Source: Desulfarculus sp. (GTDB lineage: Bacteria > Desulfobacterota > Desulfarculia > Desulfarculales > Desulfarculaceae). From it: 64,000 nucleotides of DNA. Numbering within the stretch: position 1 is the stretch's first letter; each line of letters opens with the position of its first letter. Positions 8,108 to 17,444 of this stretch are shown piece by piece. The stretch is from the NCBI GenBank assembly GCA_016218705.1, contig JACRDC010000083.1, forward strand, positions 54,620 to 118,619. Direction: 5' to 3'. Made by a program: the position numbers and the translations under genes. The notes under the pieces were generated by a model. The model did no database searches. It saw only the letters and a program-made list of their open reading frames with translations, and was not told where the DNA came from.

Positions 8108-9382
8108 ATGTCGTTTCAGGTCGTCTATCTGGGACACGTGGGGATCAACTTCCAGCACACCGTGGTGGCCGACTGGCTGGCCCAGGAGCTGGGAATCCAT
8201 CGTCGGCAGGCGTTGGTCATGCTCAAGCAACCCCGCTTGGTCATGAAAAAAGGGCTCAGTGAAACCGAGGCCCGGGAAGAGTCGGCCAGGTTCTGGGAGC
8301 AGGGGGTGGTGGTCGAGGTGGAGGAAATGCCCGCCACCGCGAGCGAAGACCAACAAGCCCCGCCCGCCCAATCATTGTTCTTGGAATTCCAGGGCAAGGG
8401 CAGTGAGTACTTCCGCATCTGGATAGTCAACCTAGCGCTGACCATCGTCACCCTGGGCATTTATTCGGCCTGGGCCAAGGTGCGGCGCAAGAGCTACTTC
8501 TACGGCAACACCCGCCTGGGCGGCGAGGGATTCGAGTACCTTGCCGACCCCAAGAAGATACTAAAGGGCCGGCTTATCGCCGTGGGGCTCTTGGCCGTCT
8601 ATCAGGTGGCCCTACACTTCCATCCCGTGGCCGGGGGCATAGTTTTTCTGGGGCTGGCCGTCTTCTACCCCTGGGCCATGGTCAAGAGCCTGGCCTTCAA
8701 CGCCCGCAACAGCGCCTTCCGCAACATCCGCTTCAACTTCAACGGCCGCTATGGCCCGGCCTACGTGGCCTTCCTGCTTTGGCCCTTCCTAGGCAGCCTC
8801 ACCCTGGGCATCCTCTGGCCCATGGCCTACCGCCGGCAGAAGAAGTTCATCGTGGATCACCTCAGCTACGGCACCCAGCCCTTCACCTTGAACGCCGCCA
8901 ACAAGGACTTCTACAAAATTTTTTTCCACACCTTTCTGGTGGGCATTCTCGGTATCGTGGTCTACGGGATTCTCATGGCGATGATTGACAGCGCGTCAAA
9001 AAGCATGATGAGCCAGAATCTGCCCAATATTCGGATTGCTCTTCCCTTTCTCATGGCTCTGGTTTCCGTGTTCACCTACTCTTGCTTCACGGCCCAAACC
9101 AGCAACCTGGTCTTCAACACCAGCCATGGCGGCGACACCCGGTTCTACTCCACCCTGCCGGCCTTGGGATATGCCTGGGTGGTGATCTCCAACACCATCC
9201 TCACCGCCCTGACCCTGGGCCTGTTCCACCCCTGGGCCTCGGTGCGGGCCTGGCGCTACCGCATGTCCCACCTGAGCCTGAGCACCCCCAGCTTGGATGC
9301 CTTCGTCTCCGCCCAGGCCGAACAGGTCAGCGCCCTGGGCAGCGAGACCACCGACATCATGGGCTTTGACTTCGGGCTATGA
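8108..9382 (+). CDS. YjgN/DUF898-family membrane protein with N-terminal extension
   Basis: FRIWIVNLALTIVTLGIYSAWAKVRRKSYFYGNT signature repeated; multiple TM segments; ATG at 8108. Confidence 0.85.
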   Translation: MSFQVVYLGHVGINFQHTVVADWLAQELGIHRRQALVMLKQPRLVMKKGLSETEAREESARFWEQGVVVEVEEMPATASEDQQAPPAQSLFLEFQGKGSEYFRIWIVNLALTIVTLGIYSAWAKVRRKSYFYGNTRLGGEGFEYLADPKKILKGRLIAVGLLAVYQVALHFHPVAGGIVFLGLAVFYPWAMVKSLAFNARNSAFRNIRFNFNGRYGPAYVAFLLWPFLGSLTLGILWPMAYRRQKKFIVDHLSYGTQPFTLNAANKDFYKIFFHTFLVGILGIVVYGILMAMIDSASKSMMSQNLPNIRIALPFLMALVSVFTYSCFTAQTSNLVFNTSHGGDTRFYSTLPALGYAWVVISNTILTALTLGLFHPWASVRAWRYRMSHLSLSTPSLDAFVSAQAEQVSALGSETTDIMGFDFGL

Positions 9383-10446
9383 GCCGCGTCCTGGGGCATT
9401 GGCTGGACGGCCAGAGTTCGGCCCGGGTGGCGGCGGCCCTGGTTTCGCGGCCAGAGGGCGGCCTGCGCGTGGAGCGCCTGGAGGATGGCCTGGCCCTGTT
9501 GACCCAGGATAAATTCCAGGCCCAGGTCTCGCCGCGTCTGGGCAGCACGCCCCGCCACATTAGGTTTCCCCAGGGCGCCCAGTTCGTCAGCGAGGACAAC
9601 CAGGGGGTGGACGAGTTGCTCTCGGCCCTGGGCCGGCCCCGGCCCTGGATGGCCCTGGTCCAGGCCCTGGAGGCCCACAAGGGCTACGTGGCCCTCAGCC
9701 TGGCGGCGGTCCTGCTCATAATCTTCGTGGCTGTGCGCTATGGCATGCCCCTGGCCGCGCGTGAGGTGGCCTCGCGCCTCTCGCCGGAGGTTATGCGGCA
9801 GACCGAGGAGCAAATCCTCGCAGTATTGGACAAGACCGTCCTGTCACCCACCCAATTACCGCCCCAGGTTCAGGCGCGCCTGCAAAACCACTTCCGCCCG
9901 GCCCTGCTGGGCAATCCCCTCTACAACCTGCGCGTGCTTTTCCGCAAGGGCGGCGACCTGGGTCCCAACGCCCTGGCCCTGCCGGCCGGCGCCGTCGTCT
10001 TCACCGACGAAATGGTGAACCTGGCCCAGCACGATGACGAATTGCTGGCGGTGCTGGCCCATGAGATCGGCCACGTGGTGCACCGGCACAGCCTGCGCAT
10101 GCTGGTGCAGAATTCCCTGTTGGCCTTAATGGCCCTGGCCGTCACCGGCGACGTGAGCGGCACCTCCAATGTTTTCCTGGGTGCGCCGGTGGTGCTCACC
10201 GAACTGTACTACTCGCGGGAGTTCGAGCGCCAGGCTGACCTGCACGCCCTGCGCTTTCTGTGCGCCAGGGGGATTAAGACAAGCCGTTTCGCGGACCTGC
10301 TGATCAGGGTCAGTGCGGAGGTGGACAAGAAACGAGGCGGCGGCGACCAGAAATGGGGCAGCTATTTTTCGTCCCACCCCGGCACCGCCGAGCGAGTCCT
10401 GCCCTTCCAGGCTGGAGCCAGCGGCTGTGCTAATGCATTCAACTGA
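9379..10446 (+). CDS. M48-family metallopeptidase
   Basis: HEIGHVVHRH zinc motif and REFERQADLHAL; ATGA overlap with the upstream YjgN-like gene. Confidence 0.9.
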   Translation: MSRVLGHWLDGQSSARVAAALVSRPEGGLRVERLEDGLALLTQDKFQAQVSPRLGSTPRHIRFPQGAQFVSEDNQGVDELLSALGRPRPWMALVQALEAHKGYVALSLAAVLLIIFVAVRYGMPLAAREVASRLSPEVMRQTEEQILAVLDKTVLSPTQLPPQVQARLQNHFRPALLGNPLYNLRVLFRKGGDLGPNALALPAGAVVFTDEMVNLAQHDDELLAVLAHEIGHVVHRHSLRMLVQNSLLALMALAVTGDVSGTSNVFLGAPVVLTELYYSREFERQADLHALRFLCARGIKTSRFADLLIRVSAEVDKKRGGGDQKWGSYFSSHPGTAERVLPFQAGASGCANAFN

Positions 10447-10449
10447 GGG

Positions 10450-10950
10450 CTAGAGCCGCTCCAACCGGCTGCTCTGGCGGCGCTTGGCCTTGGGCTCGCG
10501 GCGGGCTGGCCCCTTTTTCTTGGTGCTGAAGTCCCAGCCCTCTTCGTCTTCCTCGATCAGCAGGGGCGAGCCCTGGGCCGTGGCCATGAGCCGGCCAGCG
10601 AAGACCCGCGCCGGGATAACCTCGGCGCCGGCGGAGCGGCACAGGCCGGCCAGCTCGCGGTCGTCGGTGATGACCGTGGCCCCAGAGCCTTGCGCCCGCG
10701 CCAACTCCACGATCACCTGGTCGGCCTTGAGACGCGTCCCCGAGAAGATCACCGGCACCCCCTGGGCCGAGGCGCGCCGGGGCTCCGGGTCCTGGCCGCC
10801 GTCAAAAACCACCGTGAGCCGGTGGGGCCTCTTCTTGCGGTACAGGCGCAGGGCCAGGAGCAGGGCCTGGCGGCCCTGGCCCAGATCGGCGGCCAGGAAC
10901 AACTCCGGCGTCTGGTGGATGAGGTTGTAGCCGTCAATGATGAGGTGCAT
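10450..10950 (-). CDS. NYN/PIN-like domain protein (YacP family)
   Basis: MHLIIDGYNLIHQTPE, VVFDGG, VITDDRELA; start set at 10950 because the ORF extension reads into hairpin copy B. Confidence 0.85.
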   Translation of the reverse strand: MHLIIDGYNLIHQTPELFLAADLGQGRQALLLALRLYRKKRPHRLTVVFDGGQDPEPRRASAQGVPVIFSGTRLKADQVIVELARAQGSGATVITDDRELAGLCRSAGAEVIPARVFAGRLMATAQGSPLLIEEDEEGWDFSTKKKGPARREPKAKRRQSSRLERL

Positions 10951-10960
10951 GGTATCTACT

Positions 10961-11080
10961 GCTGATATGCAATCAAAGCCGTCCATGGCTTTGATTGCAT
11001 ATCAGCCGGGCAAAACCCGGGGTCCCCAAGCAAACGCAGTTTGCTTGGGGTGGTTCTTGGCCCGCATACCAATTTGCCCC
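10961..11080. repeat. mosaic hairpin repeat, copy B
   Basis: Perfect 20-bp stem GCTGATATGCAATCAAAGCC-gtccat-GGCTTTGATTGCATATCAGC (10961-11006), then CCCCAAGCAAAC-gca-GTTTGCTTGGGG (11024-11050). Confidence 0.85.
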
Positions 11081-11086
11081 TCTGTG

Positions 11087-11992
11087 CTAGCGGCCAAGGA
11101 GCTCCAGGAGCCGCTCCAACTCGCCGTCGGAGAAGAAATGCAGGATAATCTGGCCCTTCTTGGCCTTGCGCTTGATCTCCACCTTGGTGCCCAGGTTGGC
11201 GCGCAGTTGATCGGCCAGGCTCTCGATGTAGGCCTTGTCCGGGTCGGGGCGCTTGGCCCTGGGGGTCTTGAGCAGGTTCTTGACCAAGCGCTCGGTGGCC
11301 CGCACGCTTAAGTGCTGCTTGAGGATCAGGTCGCGGGCCTGGCGGATCAGTGGCGCCGAGCCCAGGGCCAAGAGCGCCCGGGCGTGGCCGGCGCTTAGGG
11401 TGCCGGCGGCCAGGTCGTCCTGGATCAGGTCGGGCAGCTTCAAAAGGCGCAGGGTGTTGACCACCGTGCTGCGGTCCTTGCCCACCCCGGCGGCGATGTC
11501 CTCGTGACTGAGCGCGAACTCGTCCATGAGCCGCTGGAAGGCCCGGGCCTCTTCCAGGGGGTTAAGGTCCTCGCGTTGCAGGTTCTCCAACAGCGCCAGG
11601 AGGAGCGCCTGCTCGTCGGTGGCCTGGCGCACCACCACCGGCACCCGGGTCAAGCCGGCCATCTGGCTGGCGCGCAGGCGCCGCTCGCCGGCGATGAGCT
11701 GGTAGCCCCGCTCCACGGGGCGCACCAACAGGGGCTGGATCACGCCATGCTCGGCGATGGAGGCGGCCAGGGTCTCCAGGGCGGCGGGGTCGTAGACCCG
11801 CCGGGGCTGGAAGGGGTTGGGCTCGATGCTCTCCAGGGGCAGGTCTATGACCTTGTCATCGGGCTTGGGCGCCGTGGGCGGCTGGCCGGGCACCAGGTTG
11901 TCGTCGCCCAAAAGGGCGGCCAGGCCGCGCCCCAGGGCCAGGGGCTTCTTGCGGGGGGGGGCGCTCTTTTTAGGCTCTTGTTCGCCGGTCAT
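11087..11992 (-). CDS. parB: chromosome partitioning protein ParB/Spo0J
   Basis: IPLLVRPVERGYQLIAGERRLRA-type ParB motif, HTH, adjacent parA. Confidence 0.95.
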   Translation of the reverse strand: MTGEQEPKKSAPPRKKPLALGRGLAALLGDDNLVPGQPPTAPKPDDKVIDLPLESIEPNPFQPRRVYDPAALETLAASIAEHGVIQPLLVRPVERGYQLIAGERRLRASQMAGLTRVPVVVRQATDEQALLLALLENLQREDLNPLEEARAFQRLMDEFALSHEDIAAGVGKDRSTVVNTLRLLKLPDLIQDDLAAGTLSAGHARALLALGSAPLIRQARDLILKQHLSVRATERLVKNLLKTPRAKRPDPDKAYIESLADQLRANLGTKVEIKRKAKKGQIILHFFSDGELERLLELLGR

Positions 11993-12780
11993 GCCGCCTC
12001 TCCCTGGCCGGCCTGGCCCTGGCCACCGGCCATCAGCTCGCGGGCCAGGTCCAGGTAGGCCTGGGCCCCGCTACTGCGCACGTCGTAGAGCAGGGCCGGC
12101 ATGCCGTGGCTGGGGGCCTCGGACAGGCGCACGTTGCGCGGCACCACCGTGTTGAACACCAAGCGCCCGAAGTGGCTGCGCACGTCCTCGGCCACCTGGC
12201 GGCTCAGGTTGTTGCGGCCGTCGTACATGGTCAGGAGAATGCCGTCCAGGGCCAGGGAGGGGTTCAAGGTGCGGCGCACCCGCGCCACGGTGTGCAAGAG
12301 CTGGGTCAGGCCCTCCAGGGCGTAGTACTCGCACTGCATGGGTATGAGGACACCCTGGCAGGCCGTGAAGGCGTTGAGGGTCAAGAGCCCCAGGCTGGGC
12401 GGGCAGTCCAGCAGAATGTAGCGAAAACGCTCGCGCAGCGGCTCCAGGGCCTTGGCCAGAAGGTACTCCCGCTGTTGCTCGCCGGCCAGCTCCATCTCGG
12501 CGCCGAAGAGGTTGACGTCGGAGCCGATGATCTGCAGGTGGGACAACTCCGTGGGGCGCAGGGCTTCCTGGGGGGTAGCGGCCCCGATGAGCACCTGATA
12601 GATGGTGGGGTCGCCGGGGCTGAGCTTGACCCCCAGGCCGCTGGTGGCGTTGCCCTGGGGGTCGCAGTCCACCAGCAGGGTCTCCTGCTCGGCGGCGGCC
12701 AGGCTGGCGGCCAGATTGACGGCGGTGGTGGTCTTGCCCACTCCGCCTTTCTGGTTGGCGATGGTGATTATGCGCCCCAT
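11989..12780 (-). CDS. parA: chromosome partitioning ATPase ParA/Soj
   Basis: MGRIITIANQKGGVGKTTTAVNLAASLA; deviant Walker A. Confidence 0.96.
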   Translation of the reverse strand: MGRIITIANQKGGVGKTTTAVNLAASLAAAEQETLLVDCDPQGNATSGLGVKLSPGDPTIYQVLIGAATPQEALRPTELSHLQIIGSDVNLFGAEMELAGEQQREYLLAKALEPLRERFRYILLDCPPSLGLLTLNAFTACQGVLIPMQCEYYALEGLTQLLHTVARVRRTLNPSLALDGILLTMYDGRNNLSRQVAEDVRSHFGRLVFNTVVPRNVRLSEAPSHGMPALLYDVRSSGAQAYLDLARELMAGGQGQAGQGEAA

Positions 12781-12821
12781 AAGGCTAAACCTTACCCACG
12801 CCCGCCGTCCCTTGGCAAGGG

Positions 12822-12869
12822 AAAAGACCCCGCCGCCTCGTCCTCGCCAGGGAGGGCGCGGCGGCGGGG
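12822..12869 (-). terminator. intrinsic terminator downstream of secF
   Basis: CCCCGCCGCC...GGCGGCGGGG inverted repeat followed on the minus strand by TCTTTTCCC. Confidence 0.65.
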
Positions 12870-12906
12870 CGTAGATGGATCATAGGCGATAACCAGCCGC
12901 TTGGCC

Positions 12907-14172
12907 TCACTTCTTCTTGCGCTTGCCGCGGCTCTGCTTGCTCCCTCGGGGCCGGGTGGTGGTGCCCAGGGTGCGCGCCACCTGACGGGGGGCCTTTTCC
13001 TCGGTTCCCTCCTCGTCCTCCTGGGCGGGCGCCTGGGACCTGGCGGCCGGCCGAGACGTGGGCCGGGCCACGGGCTTGGCGGCCTTGGCCGCCGGGGCCG
13101 AGAAGCTCAAGAGCCCGCCGCCCGTGGGCATCAACAGCAGCATGGGGCTGGCCATGTACACCGAGGAATAGGTGCCCACCGCCGTGCCGATCAACAACGC
13201 CAAGGCGAATTCCTCGATCACCCCGCCACCCAGGGCCACCAGGGCCACCAGCACCATTAGCACGGTGCCCACGGTGAGGATGGTGCGCGAGAGCGTCTGG
13301 TTGACCGAGTCGTTGACCAGGCTCTGCATGTCCTGGCGCGGGTTCTTGTGCAGGTTCTCGCGGATGCGGTCGTAGACGATGATGGTGTCGTTGATGGAGT
13401 AGCCGATGACCGTCAGCACCGCCGCCACGGTGGAGAGGTTGAACTCGCCTCCCAGCATGGTGTAGATGCCCACGGTGATGAGCACGTCGTGGGTCAGCGA
13501 GACCACGGCGCCCATGGCGTAGCGCAGGCGCAGGACCCAGCAGGCCAGGGCGGTGACCACCAGGCAGGTGACGATCATGGTGATTATCACCACGGTCTCG
13601 CCCAGGTGCATTACCTCGGCCAAGAGCCAGTACTCCACGATGGAGACGCCGGCCAGCACCGCGGCCATGACCCCGCTTAATATCCATTTGGCCTCGAAGC
13701 GGCCCGAGATGTACACGGCCATCAGCAAGAGCGAGAAGAAGATGGCCAAGAGCGCTTTTTGCCGTAGGTCCTTGCCCACCTTGGCGCCCACGGTCTCCAC
13801 GCGGCGCACCTCGAAGCCGTCGCTGTACACCGCCTTCAGCGCCGTGTTCAGGCCCTCGCCCAGGCCCTCCAGGTTAAGGTCGGGCTTCTGGGCGCGCACC
13901 AGGAACTCGTTGTCCTCGGCCTTGCCAAAGGACTGCACCTGGGAATCGTCCAGGGCCATGGGCTTGAGCGCCGCCCTGATGGCGCCGGGCTCGGTGGGCT
14001 TGGCGAACTTCACCTGGGCCAACAGACCGCCCGAGAAGTCTATGCCGTAGTTGAAACCGCCCTTGACGATCAGGGGTATCATCGCCGCCACCAGTAGCAG
14101 GGCGGAGATGGCCATGAGCAAGTTCTTCTTGCCCATGAAGTCAATATTTATGTCGGGTTTGATCAGTTGCAT
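12907..14172 (-). CDS. secF: protein translocase subunit SecF
   Basis: YGIDFSGGLLAQVKF, GYSINDTIIVYDRIREN; basic C-terminal tail RGSKQSRGKRKKK. Confidence 0.96.
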   Translation of the reverse strand: MQLIKPDINIDFMGKKNLLMAISALLLVAAMIPLIVKGGFNYGIDFSGGLLAQVKFAKPTEPGAIRAALKPMALDDSQVQSFGKAEDNEFLVRAQKPDLNLEGLGEGLNTALKAVYSDGFEVRRVETVGAKVGKDLRQKALLAIFFSLLLMAVYISGRFEAKWILSGVMAAVLAGVSIVEYWLLAEVMHLGETVVIITMIVTCLVVTALACWVLRLRYAMGAVVSLTHDVLITVGIYTMLGGEFNLSTVAAVLTVIGYSINDTIIVYDRIRENLHKNPRQDMQSLVNDSVNQTLSRTILTVGTVLMVLVALVALGGGVIEEFALALLIGTAVGTYSSVYMASPMLLLMPTGGGLLSFSAPAAKAAKPVARPTSRPAARSQAPAQEDEEGTEEKAPRQVARTLGTTTRPRGSKQSRGKRKKK

Positions 14173-14197
14173 GTTAGCTCCGCGTTGGCCGCCGGTA

Positions 14198-15805
14198 TTA
14201 GATGCTCAAGGTCTTGGGCCGGAACCGGTTGAGCACGTAGTCGAAGATCAGCCTGGTCACCACGATGGCCGTGAACATGGAGCTGACCAGACCGATGGTC
14301 AGCGTCACGGCGAAGCCCTTGATGGGGCCGGTGCCGAACTGGTAGAGCACCAGGGCGGCGATGACCGTGGTGAGGTTGGCGTCGAAGATGGTCACCGTGG
14401 CCCGGGCGTAACCGGCCTCTACGGCCCCGGCGATGGTCTTGCCCAGCCGAAGCTCCTCGCGTATGCGCTCGTTGATCAGCACGTTGGCGTCCACGGCCAT
14501 GCCTATGGTCAGAATGATGCCGGCGATGCCAGGCAGGGTCAGGGTGGCCTGCATGCCGGCCATCACCGCCAAGAGGATGATGATGTTCAGCACCACCGCG
14601 AAGTTGGCGGCCAGGCCCGAGAGCTTGTAGTAGATCACCATGAACAACAGCACCGCCAGGCCGCCCACCAGGGCCGCCATGACGCCCTGGTTGATGGAGT
14701 CGCGGCCCAGGCTGGGGCCCACGGTGCGCTCCTCCAGTATCTTGACGGGGGCCGGCAGGGCGCCCGAGCGCAGCACCACCGCCAGGTCGCGGGCCTCCTC
14801 CATAGTGAAGTCGCCGCTGATGCGGGCCTCGCCGCCGGTTATGGGCTCCTGGATCACCGGCGCCGACTGCACCTTGTTGTCCAGCACGATGGCCAGGCGC
14901 TTCTTGACGTTGCGCGTGGTCAGATCGCCGAACTGGCGGGCGCCGGCGGCGTTGAAGGCCACCGAGACATAGGGCTCGTTGTGCTGGGAATCCAGTTGCA
15001 CCCGGGCGTCGGTGATGGTCTCGCCAGTCATGCTGGCGCGGCTGCGCACCACGATGGGCTCGCGGGGGTTGGAGCGGCCGGTGGAGCGGTCGCGGGTCAC
15101 CAGATGGTTGAGCTCGGTGCCCGGGGGCAGGGTGGCCTTGGTCGCCGTCTTGGGGTCCACGGCGTCGTCCACCAGCTTGAACTCCAACTGGGCGGTCTTG
15201 CCGATGAGCGAGATGGCCCGCTGGGTGTCCTTGACGCCCGGCAACTGCACCAGGATGCGCCCGCCCGGCTGGGGCACGATCTCGGGCTCGGTGACGCCGA
15301 ACTGGTCAATGCGGTTGCGGATGGTCTCCAGGGCCTGGGTGGCGGCCTGCTCGCGGATATTTATGGCCGCCTTGTCTTGCAGCTTAAGCGTCATGGCCAC
15401 CTGGCCGTCGCCCAGGGTGCGCCCGGGCTCCAGGGCGTAGTCCGGGAAGCTCTTGGCCACCACGTCCTCGAACTTGGCCCGCTCGCTTTCGGCCAGCAAG
15501 TTGACGCCTATGCGCAGGTTGTGGTCCGACTCGGGGCGGGTGGTGCGCACGTTGTCGTCTTTCAGCTTGCGGGCCAGTTCCTGGCTGGCGCGCTCCACGC
15601 TAGAAGCCACGGCCTTTTCCACCTCAACTTCCAGGATGAGGTGCATGCCGCCTTGCAGGTCCAGGCCCAGGCGGATCTTCTCGGAGGGCAGGAAGCTCTT
15701 CCACCAGGAGGGTAGGTCGCTGCTCAGGCTGGGCATGAGGAACAACAGGGACAGAAAGACCACCACCACCACCGACAAGAGCTTGAGGGTGAAGTTCTTA
15801 GGCAA
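14198..15805 (-). CDS. secD: protein translocase subunit SecD
   Basis: LGLDLQGGMHLILEVEV, IILTIGMAVDANVLINERIREEL. Confidence 0.97.
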   Translation of the reverse strand: MPKNFTLKLLSVVVVVFLSLLFLMPSLSSDLPSWWKSFLPSEKIRLGLDLQGGMHLILEVEVEKAVASSVERASQELARKLKDDNVRTTRPESDHNLRIGVNLLAESERAKFEDVVAKSFPDYALEPGRTLGDGQVAMTLKLQDKAAINIREQAATQALETIRNRIDQFGVTEPEIVPQPGGRILVQLPGVKDTQRAISLIGKTAQLEFKLVDDAVDPKTATKATLPPGTELNHLVTRDRSTGRSNPREPIVVRSRASMTGETITDARVQLDSQHNEPYVSVAFNAAGARQFGDLTTRNVKKRLAIVLDNKVQSAPVIQEPITGGEARISGDFTMEEARDLAVVLRSGALPAPVKILEERTVGPSLGRDSINQGVMAALVGGLAVLLFMVIYYKLSGLAANFAVVLNIIILLAVMAGMQATLTLPGIAGIILTIGMAVDANVLINERIREELRLGKTIAGAVEAGYARATVTIFDANLTTVIAALVLYQFGTGPIKGFAVTLTIGLVSSMFTAIVVTRLIFDYVLNRFRPKTLSI

Positions 15806-15909
15806 GGTCCACTCCTTGGCTGCAAGGCAACCCCAGCGCCCATGCCGGACGGGCGTCCAGCCAAGGGGCGGGACCGCCCGTCTGGGGCCTGGTCACGGGT
15901 TGGCGGAGA

Positions 15910-16296
15910 CTACTTCTTTTCTTTGTCCTTGTCCTGGGCCGGGGCGGGGGCGGGGGTACCCTCGCTGGTGGCCAGGCCGGAGACGTGGCCGCGGGCAATC
16001 TTGATGCGCACCTGGGGGGCGATCTCGATCACCACCATGTCATTGGTGATGCCGGTGATCTTGCCGTAGATGCCGCCGCTGGTGATGATGCTGTCGCCCT
16101 TGTGCAGGTTGGCCAAAAGCTCCTTGTGCGCCTTGGCCTTCTTCTGCTGGGGCCGGATGAGCAGGAAGTAGAAGATGGCGAACATCAGGATCAACATGGG
16201 CAGGGGACCCTGGATGAGCTGGCCCAGGCCGCCGGCCGCCTCGCCGCCCGCCGCTTCCCCGGCCCAGGCCAGGCTGGGCGTCAACAGATCAAACAT
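15910..16296 (-). CDS. yajC: preprotein translocase subunit YajC
   Basis: IFYFLLIRPQQKKAKAHKELLANLHKGDSIITSGG. Confidence 0.95.
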   Translation of the reverse strand: MFDLLTPSLAWAGEAAGGEAAGGLGQLIQGPLPMLILMFAIFYFLLIRPQQKKAKAHKELLANLHKGDSIITSGGIYGKITGITNDMVVIEIAPQVRIKIARGHVSGLATSEGTPAPAPAQDKDKEKK

Positions 16297-17440
16297 GCTT
16301 TCCTCCCTCGGTGAATGCCTCGCCGGGGTCGTCGTCCTCGGCCAGTCTGGCCGCGAACTGCCGGGCGAAGGCTTGGTATGTGTCGTGGCGGATGGCCTGC
16401 CTGAGGCTGGCCATCAGTTCCAGGATGTAGTGCAGGTTGTGGATGGTATTGAGCCGGTAGGCCAACAGTTCGCGGGCCATGAACAGGTGGCGCAGGTAGG
16501 CCCGGCTGAAGCGGCGGCAGGCCAGGCAGCCGCAGTCTTCGTCCACCGGAGCGGGGTCGTGGGCGTGGCGGCTGTTGCGGATGTTAAGCCGGCCCCGGGG
16601 GGTGAGCAGGGTGCCGTTGCGGGCCATGCGCGTGGGCAGCACGCAATCAAAAAGGTCCACCCCCAGGCCGGCGCAGGCCACCAGGTCGGCCGGCTCGCCC
16701 ACGCCCATCAGGTAGACGGGCTTGTCCTGGGGTAGCCGGGGCACGGTGGCCGCGATAACTTCCATCATCACCTCTTTGGGTTCGCCCACGCTAAGTCCGC
16801 CCAGGGCGTAGCCGTCCAGGTCCAAATGGGCCAAAAGCTCCAGGCTGCGCCGCCGCAGGTCCAGGTGCACCCCGCCCTGCACGATGCCCAGCAAGGCGCC
16901 GCCCCGGGGGCCGCGGGCGGCCAGGGCCCGGCTGGCCCAGCGGGCGTCGCGCTCCAGGGAGCGCTCCAGGTAGTCCCGCCCGGCCCCTGGCGGCGGGCAC
17001 TCGTCCAGCATCATCATCAGGTCGCTGCCCAGCATCTCCTGGGCCTCGACCGCCGTCTCCGGGGTCAGCCTGAGCAGGCGGCCGTCCAGGTGCGAGCGAA
17101 AGCTCACACCCTCTTCCTCCACCTTGCGCAGACCGGCCAGGCTGAAGACCTGAAACCCGCCGCTATCGGTGAGGATGGGCCCTGTCCAGCCCATGAAGCC
17201 GTGCAGCCCGCCCAGGGCGGCCACCACCTCGGCCCCCGGCCGCACCATCAGGTGGTAGGTGTTGGCCAGGATGATCTGGGCGCCCTGGGCCGCCACCTCC
17301 TCGGGCAATAGCCCCTTGACCGTCCCCTGGGTGCCCACGGGCATGAAGGCCGGGGTGTCCACGGCCCCCCGCCGGGTGGTCATGGTCCCCAGGCGGGCGG
17401 CCCCGCTGGCGGCCTTCTGCTGGTAGCGCAGCCGCTGCAC
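16289..17440 (-). CDS. tgt: queuine tRNA-ribosyltransferase
   Basis: TPAFMPVGTQGTVKGL, DSGGFQVFSL, CDCGC-type zinc site (EDCGCLACRRFSRAYLRHL). Confidence 0.97.
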   Translation of the reverse strand: MQRLRYQQKAASGAARLGTMTTRRGAVDTPAFMPVGTQGTVKGLLPEEVAAQGAQIILANTYHLMVRPGAEVVAALGGLHGFMGWTGPILTDSGGFQVFSLAGLRKVEEEGVSFRSHLDGRLLRLTPETAVEAQEMLGSDLMMMLDECPPPGAGRDYLERSLERDARWASRALAARGPRGGALLGIVQGGVHLDLRRRSLELLAHLDLDGYALGGLSVGEPKEVMMEVIAATVPRLPQDKPVYLMGVGEPADLVACAGLGVDLFDCVLPTRMARNGTLLTPRGRLNIRNSRHAHDPAPVDEDCGCLACRRFSRAYLRHLFMARELLAYRLNTIHNLHYILELMASLRQAIRHDTYQAFARQFAARLAEDDDPGEAFTEGGKHV

Positions 17441-17444
17441 GCGC

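Noticed and set aside
11087-12780. parS site near parAB
   Set aside because: Looked for TGTTTCACGTGAAACA-like sequence by eye and saw none; the hairpin repeat near parB does not match parS.
14051-15715. 554-aa plus-strand ORF opposite secD
   Set aside because: Fully antisense to secD; composition is a frame artefact.
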